A stretch of DNA of 64,000 nucleotides. Source: VRUE01 sp963788975. GTDB taxonomy: Bacteria; Actinomycetota; Thermoleophilia; Solirubrobacterales; 70-9. How positions within the stretch are numbered: position 1 is the stretch's first letter; every line of letters begins with the position of its first letter. The stretch lies in assembly GCA_963788975.1 (NCBI GenBank), contig CAWBIJ010000004.1:186001-250000 (forward strand), in the 5' to 3' direction. The notes beneath the pieces were generated by a model. It had not been told where the DNA came from and made no database searches. It saw only the letters and a list, made by a program, of their open reading frames with translations. The position numbers were made by a program, and so were the translations under genes. Positions 8,836-16,683 of this stretch are shown here, in pieces.

Positions 8836-9416
8836 GACTTCAGCCTCTCGACCAGGCCGGACAGCGCCCGCTCGAGATCCTCGACCGTTCCCTCGTTCTC
8901 GATCACGTACGCAGCCCGCAAGGCCTTGTCGGCCTGCGCCAGCTGACGCGTCTCGCGCTCGTCGACCAGCACGTGGCCACGGCCCTCGGCGCGGGTGCGC
9001 CGAAGGTCCTCACCGGCGACGACCGCGACGGTCGTGTCGAAGACCTCCTCCATCCCAGACTCGAACAGCAGCGGCACCTCGACCACGGCGACGTCGGCGT
9101 CCTCTGGCAGCGAGGAGAGCCAGGCGCCGATCCTCTCCCCCACCAGCGGGTGGATCTGAGCCTCCAGCCAGCTCAGCTCGTCGCGATCGGCAAAGACGAT
9201 CTCACCGATCTTGGCGCGGTCGACTCGACCCTCTGGAGCCACTTCGAGCCCCCAGCGCTCGGTCAGCCGCCCCACCAACGGTTCCGAGTCGAGCAGCTCG
9301 TGCACCACCGCGTCGCTGGAGATCGTCGCAGCACCCAGCCGCTCAAAAGCAGCTAGCGCCTCCGACTTGCCGGCCGCGATCCCACCGGTGAGTCCAATCG
9401 TCAGCGGCCTCGCCAC
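8832..9416 (-). CDS. coaE: Dephospho-CoA kinase
   Basis: CoaE phosphorylates the 3' hydroxyl of dephospho-CoA, the last step of coenzyme A synthesis, in the cytoplasm. The protein has 194 residues. The P-loop TGGIAAGKS is at residues 10-18. The family motifs ISSDAVVHELL, AQIHPLVGERI and VEVPLLFESGMEEVFDTTV follow, with a lid segment RTRAEGRG. It starts with GTG 12 bases after rpsA. The rpsA-coaE arrangement is common in actinobacteria, and the gene overlaps the transglycosylase gene by four bases. Confidence 0.96.
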   Translation of the reverse strand: MARPLTIGLTGGIAAGKSEALAAFERLGAATISSDAVVHELLDSEPLVGRLTERWGLEVAPEGRVDRAKIGEIVFADRDELSWLEAQIHPLVGERIGAWLSSLPEDADVAVVEVPLLFESGMEEVFDTTVAVVAGEDLRRTRAEGRGHVLVDERETRQLAQADKALRAAYVIENEGTVEDLERALSGLVERLKS

Positions 9417-9428
9417 CCGGGCCGCCGT

Positions 9429-11069
9429 TCAGTCCTGCTCGGACTCGCTTGCCTGCTCGTCCTCGCCGGCAGCCTCGTCGGCATCGCCAGGAGAATCAGG
9501 CCGCTCGGTCACAGATTCCCCCTCCTGCGCCGCCTCTTCACCTTCGTCAGGTTCATCCGGTCGAGGTCCTTCCTCGGGCGGAGCCTCAGGCGTCGCCGTC
9601 TCAGCAACAGGCTCCTCCTCAACGGCCGGAGCCTCTTGCTCTTCGGCAGCAGGCTCCTCCGCGGCCGGGGCCTCAGCCTCATCGGCCGGAGCCTCATCCG
9701 CTGATGGCTCCTCAACCTCGGCGGGCTCCTCCTCGGCAGCCGGAGCCTCGGCGGTATCCGCCGCTGCCTCCTCCGCGGGTGGCGCCGCAGGGGGGACCTC
9801 CCCCGAGGAAGCTTCAGCTACCGGAGGGGGAGGTGGGTCCCCTGCGGCGACAGGACCCGCGGCCGGAGCACCTTCGGACTCCTCTGAAGTCTCCCCCGCC
9901 GCAGCAATCTGCTCGCCAAGGTCCCCCATAGCCATTTTCTGCCCCTCAACCCGCTTGATGCTCAGCGACAGCCGCCGCCGCTCTTCGTCGATCTCGAGGA
10001 TCTTGACGTCGAGCGTGGCGCCCGGCTCGACCACCTCGCTGGGGTTCTCGACGTGGTGGTCGGCGAGCTCGGAGATGTGAACCAGGCCCTCGACGCCGGG
10101 CAGGATCTCGACGAAGGCGCCGAAGGCGACGACCTTGGTCACGGTCCCGGCCAGCACGTCGCCGGCGCGGTGAGAGCTGATCACCCGCTGCCACGGATCC
10201 TCCTGCGTCTGCTTCAAGCCGAGCGAGATGCGCTGCCGGTCGCGGTCGATGTCGAGCACTTTGATCCGCACGGTGTCGCCGATCGCGACCACCTCGGAGG
10301 GGTGGTTGACGTGGCTCCAGGAAAGCTCGGAGATGTGAATCAGGCCGTCGATGCCGTCGAGGTCGACGAAGGCGCCGAAGTCGACCAGGTTGGAGATCTT
10401 GCCCTCCACCACCTGGCCCGGCTGGAGGCGGCCGAGAATCTGCTCGCGAACCTCCTTGCGCTCTTCCTCGAGCACGGCGCGGCGCGAGAGGACGACGTTG
10501 TTGCGGCTGCGGTTGAGCTCGATCACTTTGCATTCGAGCGTCTCGCCCGTGAACTCCTCGAGGTTGTGGACGCGGCGGATGTCGACCAGCGAAGCGGGCA
10601 GGAAGCCGCGCACGCCGAGGTCGAGGATCAGGCCACCCTTGACCACCTCGATCACGTTCCCTTCGACCGGTTCGCCCGACTCGGCGGCGGCCTCGATGCG
10701 GCGCCAGGCCTTCTCGAAGCGGGCGCGCTTCTTGGAGAGAATGAGTCTTCCGTCGGCATCTTCCTTGGTGAGGACAAGAGCATCGACCTCTTCGCCCAGC
10801 TCGACCTCGTCGGCCGGGTCGACCGACTTGCGGATCGAGAGCTCGCTGGCCGGGATGACCCCCTCCGACTTGTAGCCGATGTCGACCAGGACCTCGTCCT
10901 TGTCGATCCGCACGACCTTGCCCTTAACCACGTCTCCCTCCTCGAAGGAGACCATCGTCGCCGCGTAGTTAGGGACGAGTTTGCCGTCGACTTCGGTGAG
11001 AAGGTCGCCGGAGCCCTCAGCAGGCGTGCTGGGAGCAGTGGATGGCAAGGTCGTATCGGTCACGGACAC
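9429..11069 (-). CDS. rpsA: 30S ribosomal protein S1 with long acidic tail
   Basis: S1 binds mRNA at the ribosome. About 546 residues from a GTG at 11069 (a second GTG at 11063 is equally possible). Four S1 repeats are visible: GDVVKGKVVRIDKDEVLVDI, GEPVEGNVIEVVKGGLILDL, GQVVEGKISNLVDFGAFVDL and GDVLAGTVTKVVAFGAFVEI. Each ends in a variant of ISEL or PASL. Downstream of SIKRVEGQKMAMGDLGEQ the protein turns into about 170 residues of Glu/Ala/Pro-rich, probably disordered sequence. The first part of that tail (GPVAAGDPPPPPVAEASSGE) is encoded by a palindromic repeat element. Longer readings upstream cross the divergent flavoprotein gene and are not credible. Confidence 0.95.
   Translation of the reverse strand: MSVTDTTLPSTAPSTPAEGSGDLLTEVDGKLVPNYAATMVSFEEGDVVKGKVVRIDKDEVLVDIGYKSEGVIPASELSIRKSVDPADEVELGEEVDALVLTKEDADGRLILSKKRARFEKAWRRIEAAAESGEPVEGNVIEVVKGGLILDLGVRGFLPASLVDIRRVHNLEEFTGETLECKVIELNRSRNNVVLSRRAVLEEERKEVREQILGRLQPGQVVEGKISNLVDFGAFVDLDGIDGLIHISELSWSHVNHPSEVVAIGDTVRIKVLDIDRDRQRISLGLKQTQEDPWQRVISSHRAGDVLAGTVTKVVAFGAFVEILPGVEGLVHISELADHHVENPSEVVEPGATLDVKILEIDEERRRLSLSIKRVEGQKMAMGDLGEQIAAAGETSEESEGAPAAGPVAAGDPPPPPVAEASSGEVPPAAPPAEEAAADTAEAPAAEEEPAEVEEPSADEAPADEAEAPAAEEPAAEEQEAPAVEEEPVAETATPEAPPEEGPRPDEPDEGEEAAQEGESVTERPDSPGDADEAAGEDEQASESEQD
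9771..9866. repeat. Palindromic element, family 3, in the rpsA tail
   Basis: Nested stems: CCGCGGGT/ACCCGCGG outside (9773-9780, 9855-9862), then GCCGCAGGGG with CCCCTGCGGC, then ACCTCCCCC with GGGGGAGGT. The conserved loop GAGGAAGCTTCAGCTACC is at the tip. The unpaired bases GGC on one side and GACAGG on the other are identical in the copies at 26399 and 54052. The element lies in frame inside rpsA. Confidence 0.9.
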
Positions 11070-11105
11070 AGCGGCGAATGATGCCAGAGGGGATACGCTC
11101 CCGTC

Positions 11106-12272
11106 GTGCCGGTGCGCGCGACCAAACGCGGCGACGAACGAACCCCCCTGTCGGGCGGCCATGACGTGCTGATCTGCGGGGCGAGCTTCGCCGGGCTCGC
11201 GGTGGCGCGCGAGATGGCCGGCTCCGGCGCCGACGTGATGATCCTCGACCGCTACGAGATCGGCGAGCGACAGACCTCTGCCTGCGGCATCCCGACCGAG
11301 TGGCTGCGCGCCACCGGGCTGATGGAGGCCGAGCGCCAGCGCTTCAGCGAGCTGGTCGTGCACACCCCGCACGGGACCTCTCGCATGGACCTGCCCTGGA
11401 CCTTCTCCACCTTCGACTACCGTGAGCTCTGCGAGTTGCTCTGGAGCCAGTGCGACGCCCGCTTCGAGACCGCCAAGGTGAACGGCCGCGCCCGGCCTGT
11501 CAACGGCGACGGCACGATCCACGTCGACACCGACCGCGGCCTCGTCTCGGCGCCACTCGTCGTCGACGCACTGGGTTGGCGCCGGGTGCTGGCCGCCGGC
11601 GACGGCTACCAGCCCCCGGACGCGCCGCTCTCGCGCGGGCTCGAGGTCCATCCCGACGGGACCAGCGAGGACCTCGAGATCTGGATCGACCGCCGCTACG
11701 TCCCGGCCGGCTACGGCTGGTCCTTTCCCGCCCGCGACGAGCTGCGAATCGGCGTCGGCTCCTTTGACCCCCGCTTCCATGTCCGCGAGACGACCGAGCT
11801 GCTGGCCCAGGACCTGGACCGCGACCGGGTCCGCTACCAGGGCAACTGGATTCCTCACAAGCTGCGCCGTGCCACCGAGGCAGATGTCTTCTTTGCCGGC
11901 GACTCCGCCGGCCACTGCCTGCCGCTGACCGCGGAGGGGATCCGCACCGCGATCTACTTCGGGATCGCGCTGGGCCGCGAGCTGCGCGAGGTGGTCGAGG
12001 GACGGCAGAGCCGCGAGCAGGCCGCCGCCCGCTACGCCGAGTTCAACGACTCGCACGAGTGGAAGTTCCGCTGGATGCTGCGGGTGCAGAAGCTCATCCC
12101 CAGGGTGCCGCCGCGGGTCCTGGGCCCGCTGGTCCGGCTCTTCGGCGCCAAGCGCTTCGTCGACTGGTCCTTCGGCCACTACCTGCGGATCGCGCCGCCG
12201 GAGCTGGCTAGCGCACGACCAGGATCGTCCCCACCAGCAGCAGCCCGACCCCGAGCAGCCGCTCGGGCGTAA
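11106..12272 (+). CDS. FAD-dependent oxidoreductase, geranylgeranyl-reductase-like
   Basis: A 388-residue flavoprotein. The N-terminal dinucleotide-binding motif is DVLICGASFAGLAVAREMAG, followed by ADVMILDRYEIGERQTSACG, where the Cys resembles the redox Cys of geranylgeranyl reductases. A second FAD motif reads ADVFFAGDSAGHCLPLTAEG. The fold is that of the p-hydroxybenzoate hydroxylase / GGR superfamily, so a role in reducing polyprenyl chains or oxidising an aromatic compound is possible; the substrate is unknown. The start is GTG 11106, 37 bases from divergent rpsA. Its last 65 bases overlap the convergent YdcZ-type gene. Confidence 0.8.
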   Translation: MPVRATKRGDERTPLSGGHDVLICGASFAGLAVAREMAGSGADVMILDRYEIGERQTSACGIPTEWLRATGLMEAERQRFSELVVHTPHGTSRMDLPWTFSTFDYRELCELLWSQCDARFETAKVNGRARPVNGDGTIHVDTDRGLVSAPLVVDALGWRRVLAAGDGYQPPDAPLSRGLEVHPDGTSEDLEIWIDRRYVPAGYGWSFPARDELRIGVGSFDPRFHVRETTELLAQDLDRDRVRYQGNWIPHKLRRATEADVFFAGDSAGHCLPLTAEGIRTAIYFGIALGRELREVVEGRQSREQAAARYAEFNDSHEWKFRWMLRVQKLIPRVPPRVLGPLVRLFGAKRFVDWSFGHYLRIAPPELASARPGSSPPAAARPRAAARA

Positions 12273-12657
12273 GCGCAACCTCGTCGAGGCCGAACCAGCC
12301 GAAGCGGTCGATCGCGACCGAGGCGGTGAGCTGGCCGGTGATCGTCGCCGCGGCGACGCCCCCCGCCCCGATCGCCGAGACCGCGATCAGCGCGTTGGCT
12401 ACGTAGACGGCGCCGAGCAAGCCGCCGAGCAGGTAGTACCAGCTGACGTCGAAGGTCGAGCCGAGCCCGCCCGCCTTGCCGCTGAGGACGACGATCGCCG
12501 CAAGCGCGACGGTGCCGACGACGAACGAGACCAGCGCGGCGGGAAGGCTCCCAGTCGTCTTGCCGAGCCCGGCGTTGATCGGCGCCTGCAGGGCGATCAG
12601 GCCACCGGCGACAGCGGTGAGCATTACGGCCAGGCCCCGATCCATGCCACCGGTCAT
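12208..12657 (-). CDS. YdcZ/DUF606-type membrane protein
   Basis: A 149-residue protein with about five transmembrane helices. It starts MTGGMDRGLAVMLTAVAGGL, followed by IALQAPINAGLGKTTGSLPA, the family hallmark. LVSFVVGTVALAAIVVL and AVSAIGAGGVAAATITGQL follow, and it ends LLGVGLLLVGTILVV. The DUF606 family belongs to the DMT transporter superfamily; substrates are not established. The ATG at 12657 is preferred over longer readings, because those run through the palindrome at 12679-12724. The 3' end overlaps the convergent flavoprotein gene by 65 bases, which is unusually long. Confidence 0.83.
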   Translation of the reverse strand: MTGGMDRGLAVMLTAVAGGLIALQAPINAGLGKTTGSLPAALVSFVVGTVALAAIVVLSGKAGGLGSTFDVSWYYLLGGLLGAVYVANALIAVSAIGAGGVAAATITGQLTASVAIDRFGWFGLDEVALTPERLLGVGLLLVGTILVVR

Positions 12658-12678
12658 ATCAGGCCGCAGTCCCGACGG

Positions 12679-12724
12679 TGAGTTCGCCCTTAGGGGGCCT
12701 ATAGGACGAATAAAGGCGAACTCA
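12679..12724. repeat. 46-bp palindrome, family A, copy 3
   Basis: Arms TGAGTTCGCCCTTA and TAAAGGCGAACTCA (perfect over TGAGTTCGCC/GGCGAACTCA) flank a centre GGGGGCCTATAGGACGAA. It lies between the divergent YdcZ-type and ECF sigma genes. Unlike the copies at the starts of the two DUF559 genes, its centre has no ATG, and no DUF559 gene is attached. Confidence 0.9.
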
Positions 12725-12757
12725 GCAGTCCAGGCCCGTGATTTCCGGTGCACGCGA

Positions 12758-12768
12758 GGTGTTACACC
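12758..12768. promoter_or_regulatory. Small inverted repeat GGTGTTACACC before ECF sigma gene
   Basis: An 11-base palindrome GGTGT-T-ACACC lies six bases before the ATG of the ECF sigma gene. It could be an operator or simply chance. No clear -35/-10 pair could be assigned in the short space left by the neighbouring palindrome. Confidence 0.25.
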
Positions 12769-12774
12769 ATGTAG

Positions 12775-14016
12775 ATGCCACCCTCAGCCGAGGATCTCGT
12801 ACCCCGCCTCTTCCTCGGTCCCGCCCTGCGCACGCAGTCGGACCGACGGCTAGTGCGACTCGTGCGCGAGGGCTACGAGACCGCTTTCGAGGAGATCGTG
12901 CGCCGCTACGGCGCACCGCTGCGCCGTTACGCGGCTGCGATTGTCGGCGGCGACGCCGACGACGTCACTCAGGACTCGTTCTCCAAGGCGCTCCTGGCTC
13001 TGCGCCGCGATAACGACGCCGAGATCGAGCTGCGCCCCTGGCTCTACCGGATCGTCCGCAACACGGCGCTCAACGACCTGCGCGACCGGCCGGGGCAGGC
13101 CGAGGCCCTCGCCGAGACGATCGCGGGCGGGCGCAACCCAGCCGAGGAAGCCGAGCAGCGCGAGGAGCTGACCGAGCTGATGACCCGCCTGCGCGCCCTG
13201 CCGGCGCCCCAGCGGGCGGCGATCGTGATGCGCGAGCTCGAAGGCCTGAGCCACGAGGAGATCGCGGCGGCGCTGGGGGTCACCGGCGGGGCTGCCCGGC
13301 AGGCGATCCACCGGGCGCGCACGACGCTCCGCGACGCGGCTGGCTTCCTCATCCCGATCCCCCTTCTGCGCTTGTTGATCGACCACGGCGCCGAGGCCAC
13401 GGCCGCCGGTGCGGGCGCCGGCGTGGCGGCCGCAGGCGCCTCGATCGGCGGAGCGGGAGGTGGCACCGCCCTCAAGGCTGGCCTCGCGACTGCGCTGATC
13501 GCTGGCTCGGTGGGCACCGGCGTCGCGCTGAAGGAGGACCGCCAGAAGGTCGACACCAGCGGGCCGCCCGCTGCAGTCGCCGCGCAGGCACCGGACGATG
13601 ACGCCGCGGGCGGCGCCGTCACCGACTCCTCGAGCGGACCTGCCAGCGGCGATGACGATCGGTCCGGACCAGGAGACGGCGATGACCGGAGGTCCGATCG
13701 GGACGACGATTCCTCGGGCCCGGGGCCACGAGGCGGGTCGGAGCACAGCGGACGTGGATCGGGATCGCGGTCTGGCTCGAACTCGGGCCCGGGCTCCGGC
13801 GAGCATGAGAGCGATGACGACGATCGCTCTGGACCCGGTGGCGGGAGCGAAGAGTCAGGTCACGATGACCCCGAGGACAGCGGCGGGTCGGGCTCCAACA
13901 GCGGGCCCGGCTCGGGCGAACCCGAGCTCTCCGAGGACGACGACGTGGAGGCCGAGGCCGAAGCGCAGGTCGAGCTCGATGACGACTCGTCCGGTCCCGG
14001 CGGCAGCGACGACTGA
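12775..14016 (+). CDS. ECF-type sigma factor with membrane anchor and low-complexity tail
   Basis: 413 residues. Region 2 is in residues about 25-95 (AFEEIVRRYGAPLRRYAAAI, DADDVTQDSFSKALLAL). Region 4 is around 135-195 (LPAPQRAAIVMRELEGLSHE, EIAAALGVTGGAARQAIHRA). This is a group-4 (ECF) sigma factor without a typical anti-sigma neighbour. A Gly/Ala-rich stretch and a hydrophobic helix (ALKAGLATALIAGSVGTGVA, about 235-255) follow. A tail of about 150 residues made of Asp, Ser, Gly and Pro ends the protein, with repeats such as GSNSGPGSGE. If the helix spans the membrane, the tail is outside and the sigma domain inside, suggesting a one-protein tethered regulator. That topology is inferred. 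Confidence 0.88.
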   Translation: MPPSAEDLVPRLFLGPALRTQSDRRLVRLVREGYETAFEEIVRRYGAPLRRYAAAIVGGDADDVTQDSFSKALLALRRDNDAEIELRPWLYRIVRNTALNDLRDRPGQAEALAETIAGGRNPAEEAEQREELTELMTRLRALPAPQRAAIVMRELEGLSHEEIAAALGVTGGAARQAIHRARTTLRDAAGFLIPIPLLRLLIDHGAEATAAGAGAGVAAAGASIGGAGGGTALKAGLATALIAGSVGTGVALKEDRQKVDTSGPPAAVAAQAPDDDAAGGAVTDSSSGPASGDDDRSGPGDGDDRRSDRDDDSSGPGPRGGSEHSGRGSGSRSGSNSGPGSGEHESDDDDRSGPGGGSEESGHDDPEDSGGSGSNSGPGSGEPELSEDDDVEAEAEAQVELDDDSSGPGGSDD

Positions 14017-14019
14017 CGC

Positions 14020-16674
14020 CTACTTCGCCTCCAGCCAGTCCTTGCCGATGCCGACGTCGACCTCGAGCTCCGGGTCCAGCGGGTAGGCGGCACACATTTC
14101 GCGCCGCACCAGCTCGATCGCGTCGTCCATCTCCCCCGGCGGCCCCTCGAAGAGGAGCTCGTCGTGTATCTGGAGGACGAGGCGGGTCTCCGTCCCCGCT
14201 TCCCCCAGCGCCCGATGGCAGCGCACCATCGCGACCTTGATGATGTCGGCTGCGGTGCCCTGGATCACTGTGTTTACTGCCAGTCGCTCGCCGAGGCGGC
14301 GCGTGTTGGGGTTGCCCGAGCGCAGCTCGGGGATCGGCCGGCGGCGGCCCATCAGCGTCGTCACGTAGCCCTCGTCCTGCGCCCGCTCGACCACCTGCTC
14401 GCGGAAGACGCGCACGGCGGGGAAGCGCTCCAGGTAGCGGGCGACGAATTCCTCGCCCTCCTTGCGTGGGATGTTGAGGCGGTCGGCGAGGCCGAAACCG
14501 GTCAGCCCGTAGACGATGCCGAAGTTGACCATCTTCGCCTTCGAACGCTGACCGACGTCGACCTCGTCGCGCGAGATCTCGAAGACCTCGGCGGCAGTCG
14601 CGGCGTGGACGTCTTCCCCGGCCTCGAAGATCTTTTTCAGCACGTCCTCGTCGGCGACGTGGGCGAGCACCCGCAGCTCGACCTGGCTGTAGTCGGCGGA
14701 GAGCAGGCGGGCGCCGCGCTCGGCGACGAAGCAGGCTCGGACTGGACGGCCGAGCTCGGTGCGGATCGGGATGTTCTGCAGGTTGGGGTTGGTGCTTGAG
14801 AGCCGGCCCGTGGTCGTCGCCGCCTGGTTGAAGGTGGTGTGGACGCGGCCCGTCTCTGGGTCGATCAGATCGGGCAGCGAGTCCAGGTAGGTGTTCTTCA
14901 GCTTGGTCAGCTCGCGCCAGGACTCGATCTTCTCGATGATCGGGTGCTCGTCGCGGATCTGGGCGAGGACGCGGGCGTCGGTCGAGAAACCGGTCTTGCC
15001 GCGGCGCTTGCGGGTCAGGCCAAGCTTCTCGAAAAGGACCCGGCCGACCTGCTGCGGCGAGCCGATCGTGAACTCCTCCTCGGCCAGCTCGTAAATCTCG
15101 GCTTCGAGGGTGGCGATGCGCTCGCCGAAGCCGGCGCCTACCTCGGCCAGCCGCTCGGCGTCGAGCTTCAGTCCCTCGCGTTCCATCGCGGCGAGCACGT
15201 GGACCAGGGGCAGCTCGACTTCGCGCAGGAGCGTCTCCAGCTCGAGCTGCTCGATGCGGGGACGCTGCGTTTCGGCCAGCGCCGCCACCAGGCGCGCCTC
15301 CTCGGCCGGATCGAGGCCCGCCTCGCCATCGCCGTCGTCCGCCAGGGAGAGCTGGCCGTCATCAGAGTCGTCGTTGCCAGTGACAGCCTCGGCGATGCCG
15401 ATCCCGGCGTCGGCGCCGAGCTCGGTCAGGTCATAGGTGCGGCGCTGCGGCTCGATCAGGTAGGCGGCGAGCATGGTGTCGTGGTCGAGGTCCAGCTCGA
15501 CCCCCTCGCGGGCGGCGGCGGCAAGCAGCCCGTGCCGGCCGCCGCCGAGCGACTTGGCGTCGTGGGCGACGAGCGAGCGCTTGGCGATCGCCACCGCCAG
15601 CTCGTCCGACGTCGCTGCGCCGGCGAGGACGCGCTCGCCCTCGACGCCTGCCCAGCGCTCGCCGTCGATCGCCAGAGCGACCGGCCCCGCTCCCTTGCTC
15701 AGATCGGCGGGTGTGCCCTCTTCCGCCTCGACCGCCAGCTCGGTCTCGACCCTGCGACCCGGCACCGCATCTCCATCCGGCAGCGCTTCTTCGAGCCGCT
15801 CCATCACCGCCCGCAGCTCGAACTCGCGCATGAAGTCGCGCAGGGCGCCGCGGTCGGGCTCGGATCCCATCACCGTGCCCAGGTCGACGCCGGTATCGAT
15901 GTCGTACTGCAGCGTCGCCAGCTCCTTAGACATGCGGGCGTCATCGGCGTGCTCGAGCAGGTTCTGCTTGCGCTTGGCGCCGGAGATCTCCGCGACGCTC
16001 CCGAGCACGTCCTCGAGCGAGCCGAACTGCTGCAGCAGCTGCGTGGCCGTCTTCTCGCCGATGCCGGGGACGCCCGGGATGTTGTCGGAGGTGTCCCCCC
16101 GCAGTCCCATCAGGTCGGTGATCAGCTCCGGAGCGACTCCGTAGCGCTCGAGGACCGCGTCGCTGTCGTAGATCTTGGTCTCGGTGATCCCGCGCGAGGT
16201 GCTCATCACCCGCACTCCGTCGCCGACCAGCTGGTAGGCATCGCGGTCGCCGGTGACGACGATCACCGGGATCTCCTGCTCGCGGGCCTGACGGGTCAGC
16301 GAGGCGATCACGTCGTCGGCCTCGTAGCCCTCGACCTTGACGTTGGTATAGCCGAAGGCCTCGACCAGGGGCATCAGGTGCGGCCACTGCTCGCGCAGCA
16401 GGTCGGGGCGGGGTTTGCGCTGCGCCTTGTAGAGGTCGTAGGTGACCTCGCGCCCGGACATGCCGGCGTCCCAGGCGACCACAACGCCGGCCGGGTGGTG
16501 CTCGTCGATGATCTTGACGAGCATCGAGGCGAGCCCGTAGATCGCGTTGGTCGGGCGCCCGTCACTGGTCCCGATCGACTCCGGCAGCGCGAAGAACGCC
16601 CGGTAGGCGAGCGAGTTTCCGTCGATCAGGAAGAGCTCCGGTCGGTCTTCGCGTCTCGTCGCCTTGGCAGCCAT
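14020..16674 (-). CDS. polA: DNA polymerase I
   Basis: 884 residues with the three expected parts. The 5' nuclease (residues 1 to about 300) includes LFLIDGNSLAYRAFFALP, VEGYEADDVIASL and GVPGIGEKTATQLLQQFGS. The middle 3'-5' exonuclease-like domain (about 310-480) lacks the metal-binding D-x-E: it reads VALAIDGERWAGV. It is therefore probably not proofreading, as in several other actinobacterial and Thermus enzymes. The polymerase domain carries motif A LLSADYSQVELRVLAHVADE, motif B RSKAKMVNFGIVYGLTGFG and motif C LQIHDELLFE. Role: Okazaki fragment maturation and repair synthesis. It ends four bases from the sigma gene's stop. Confidence 0.98.
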   Translation of the reverse strand: MAAKATRREDRPELFLIDGNSLAYRAFFALPESIGTSDGRPTNAIYGLASMLVKIIDEHHPAGVVVAWDAGMSGREVTYDLYKAQRKPRPDLLREQWPHLMPLVEAFGYTNVKVEGYEADDVIASLTRQAREQEIPVIVVTGDRDAYQLVGDGVRVMSTSRGITETKIYDSDAVLERYGVAPELITDLMGLRGDTSDNIPGVPGIGEKTATQLLQQFGSLEDVLGSVAEISGAKRKQNLLEHADDARMSKELATLQYDIDTGVDLGTVMGSEPDRGALRDFMREFELRAVMERLEEALPDGDAVPGRRVETELAVEAEEGTPADLSKGAGPVALAIDGERWAGVEGERVLAGAATSDELAVAIAKRSLVAHDAKSLGGGRHGLLAAAAREGVELDLDHDTMLAAYLIEPQRRTYDLTELGADAGIGIAEAVTGNDDSDDGQLSLADDGDGEAGLDPAEEARLVAALAETQRPRIEQLELETLLREVELPLVHVLAAMEREGLKLDAERLAEVGAGFGERIATLEAEIYELAEEEFTIGSPQQVGRVLFEKLGLTRKRRGKTGFSTDARVLAQIRDEHPIIEKIESWRELTKLKNTYLDSLPDLIDPETGRVHTTFNQAATTTGRLSSTNPNLQNIPIRTELGRPVRACFVAERGARLLSADYSQVELRVLAHVADEDVLKKIFEAGEDVHAATAAEVFEISRDEVDVGQRSKAKMVNFGIVYGLTGFGLADRLNIPRKEGEEFVARYLERFPAVRVFREQVVERAQDEGYVTTLMGRRRPIPELRSGNPNTRRLGERLAVNTVIQGTAADIIKVAMVRCHRALGEAGTETRLVLQIHDELLFEGPPGEMDDAIELVRREMCAAYPLDPELEVDVGIGKDWLEAK

Positions 16675-16683
16675 ATCGCCACT

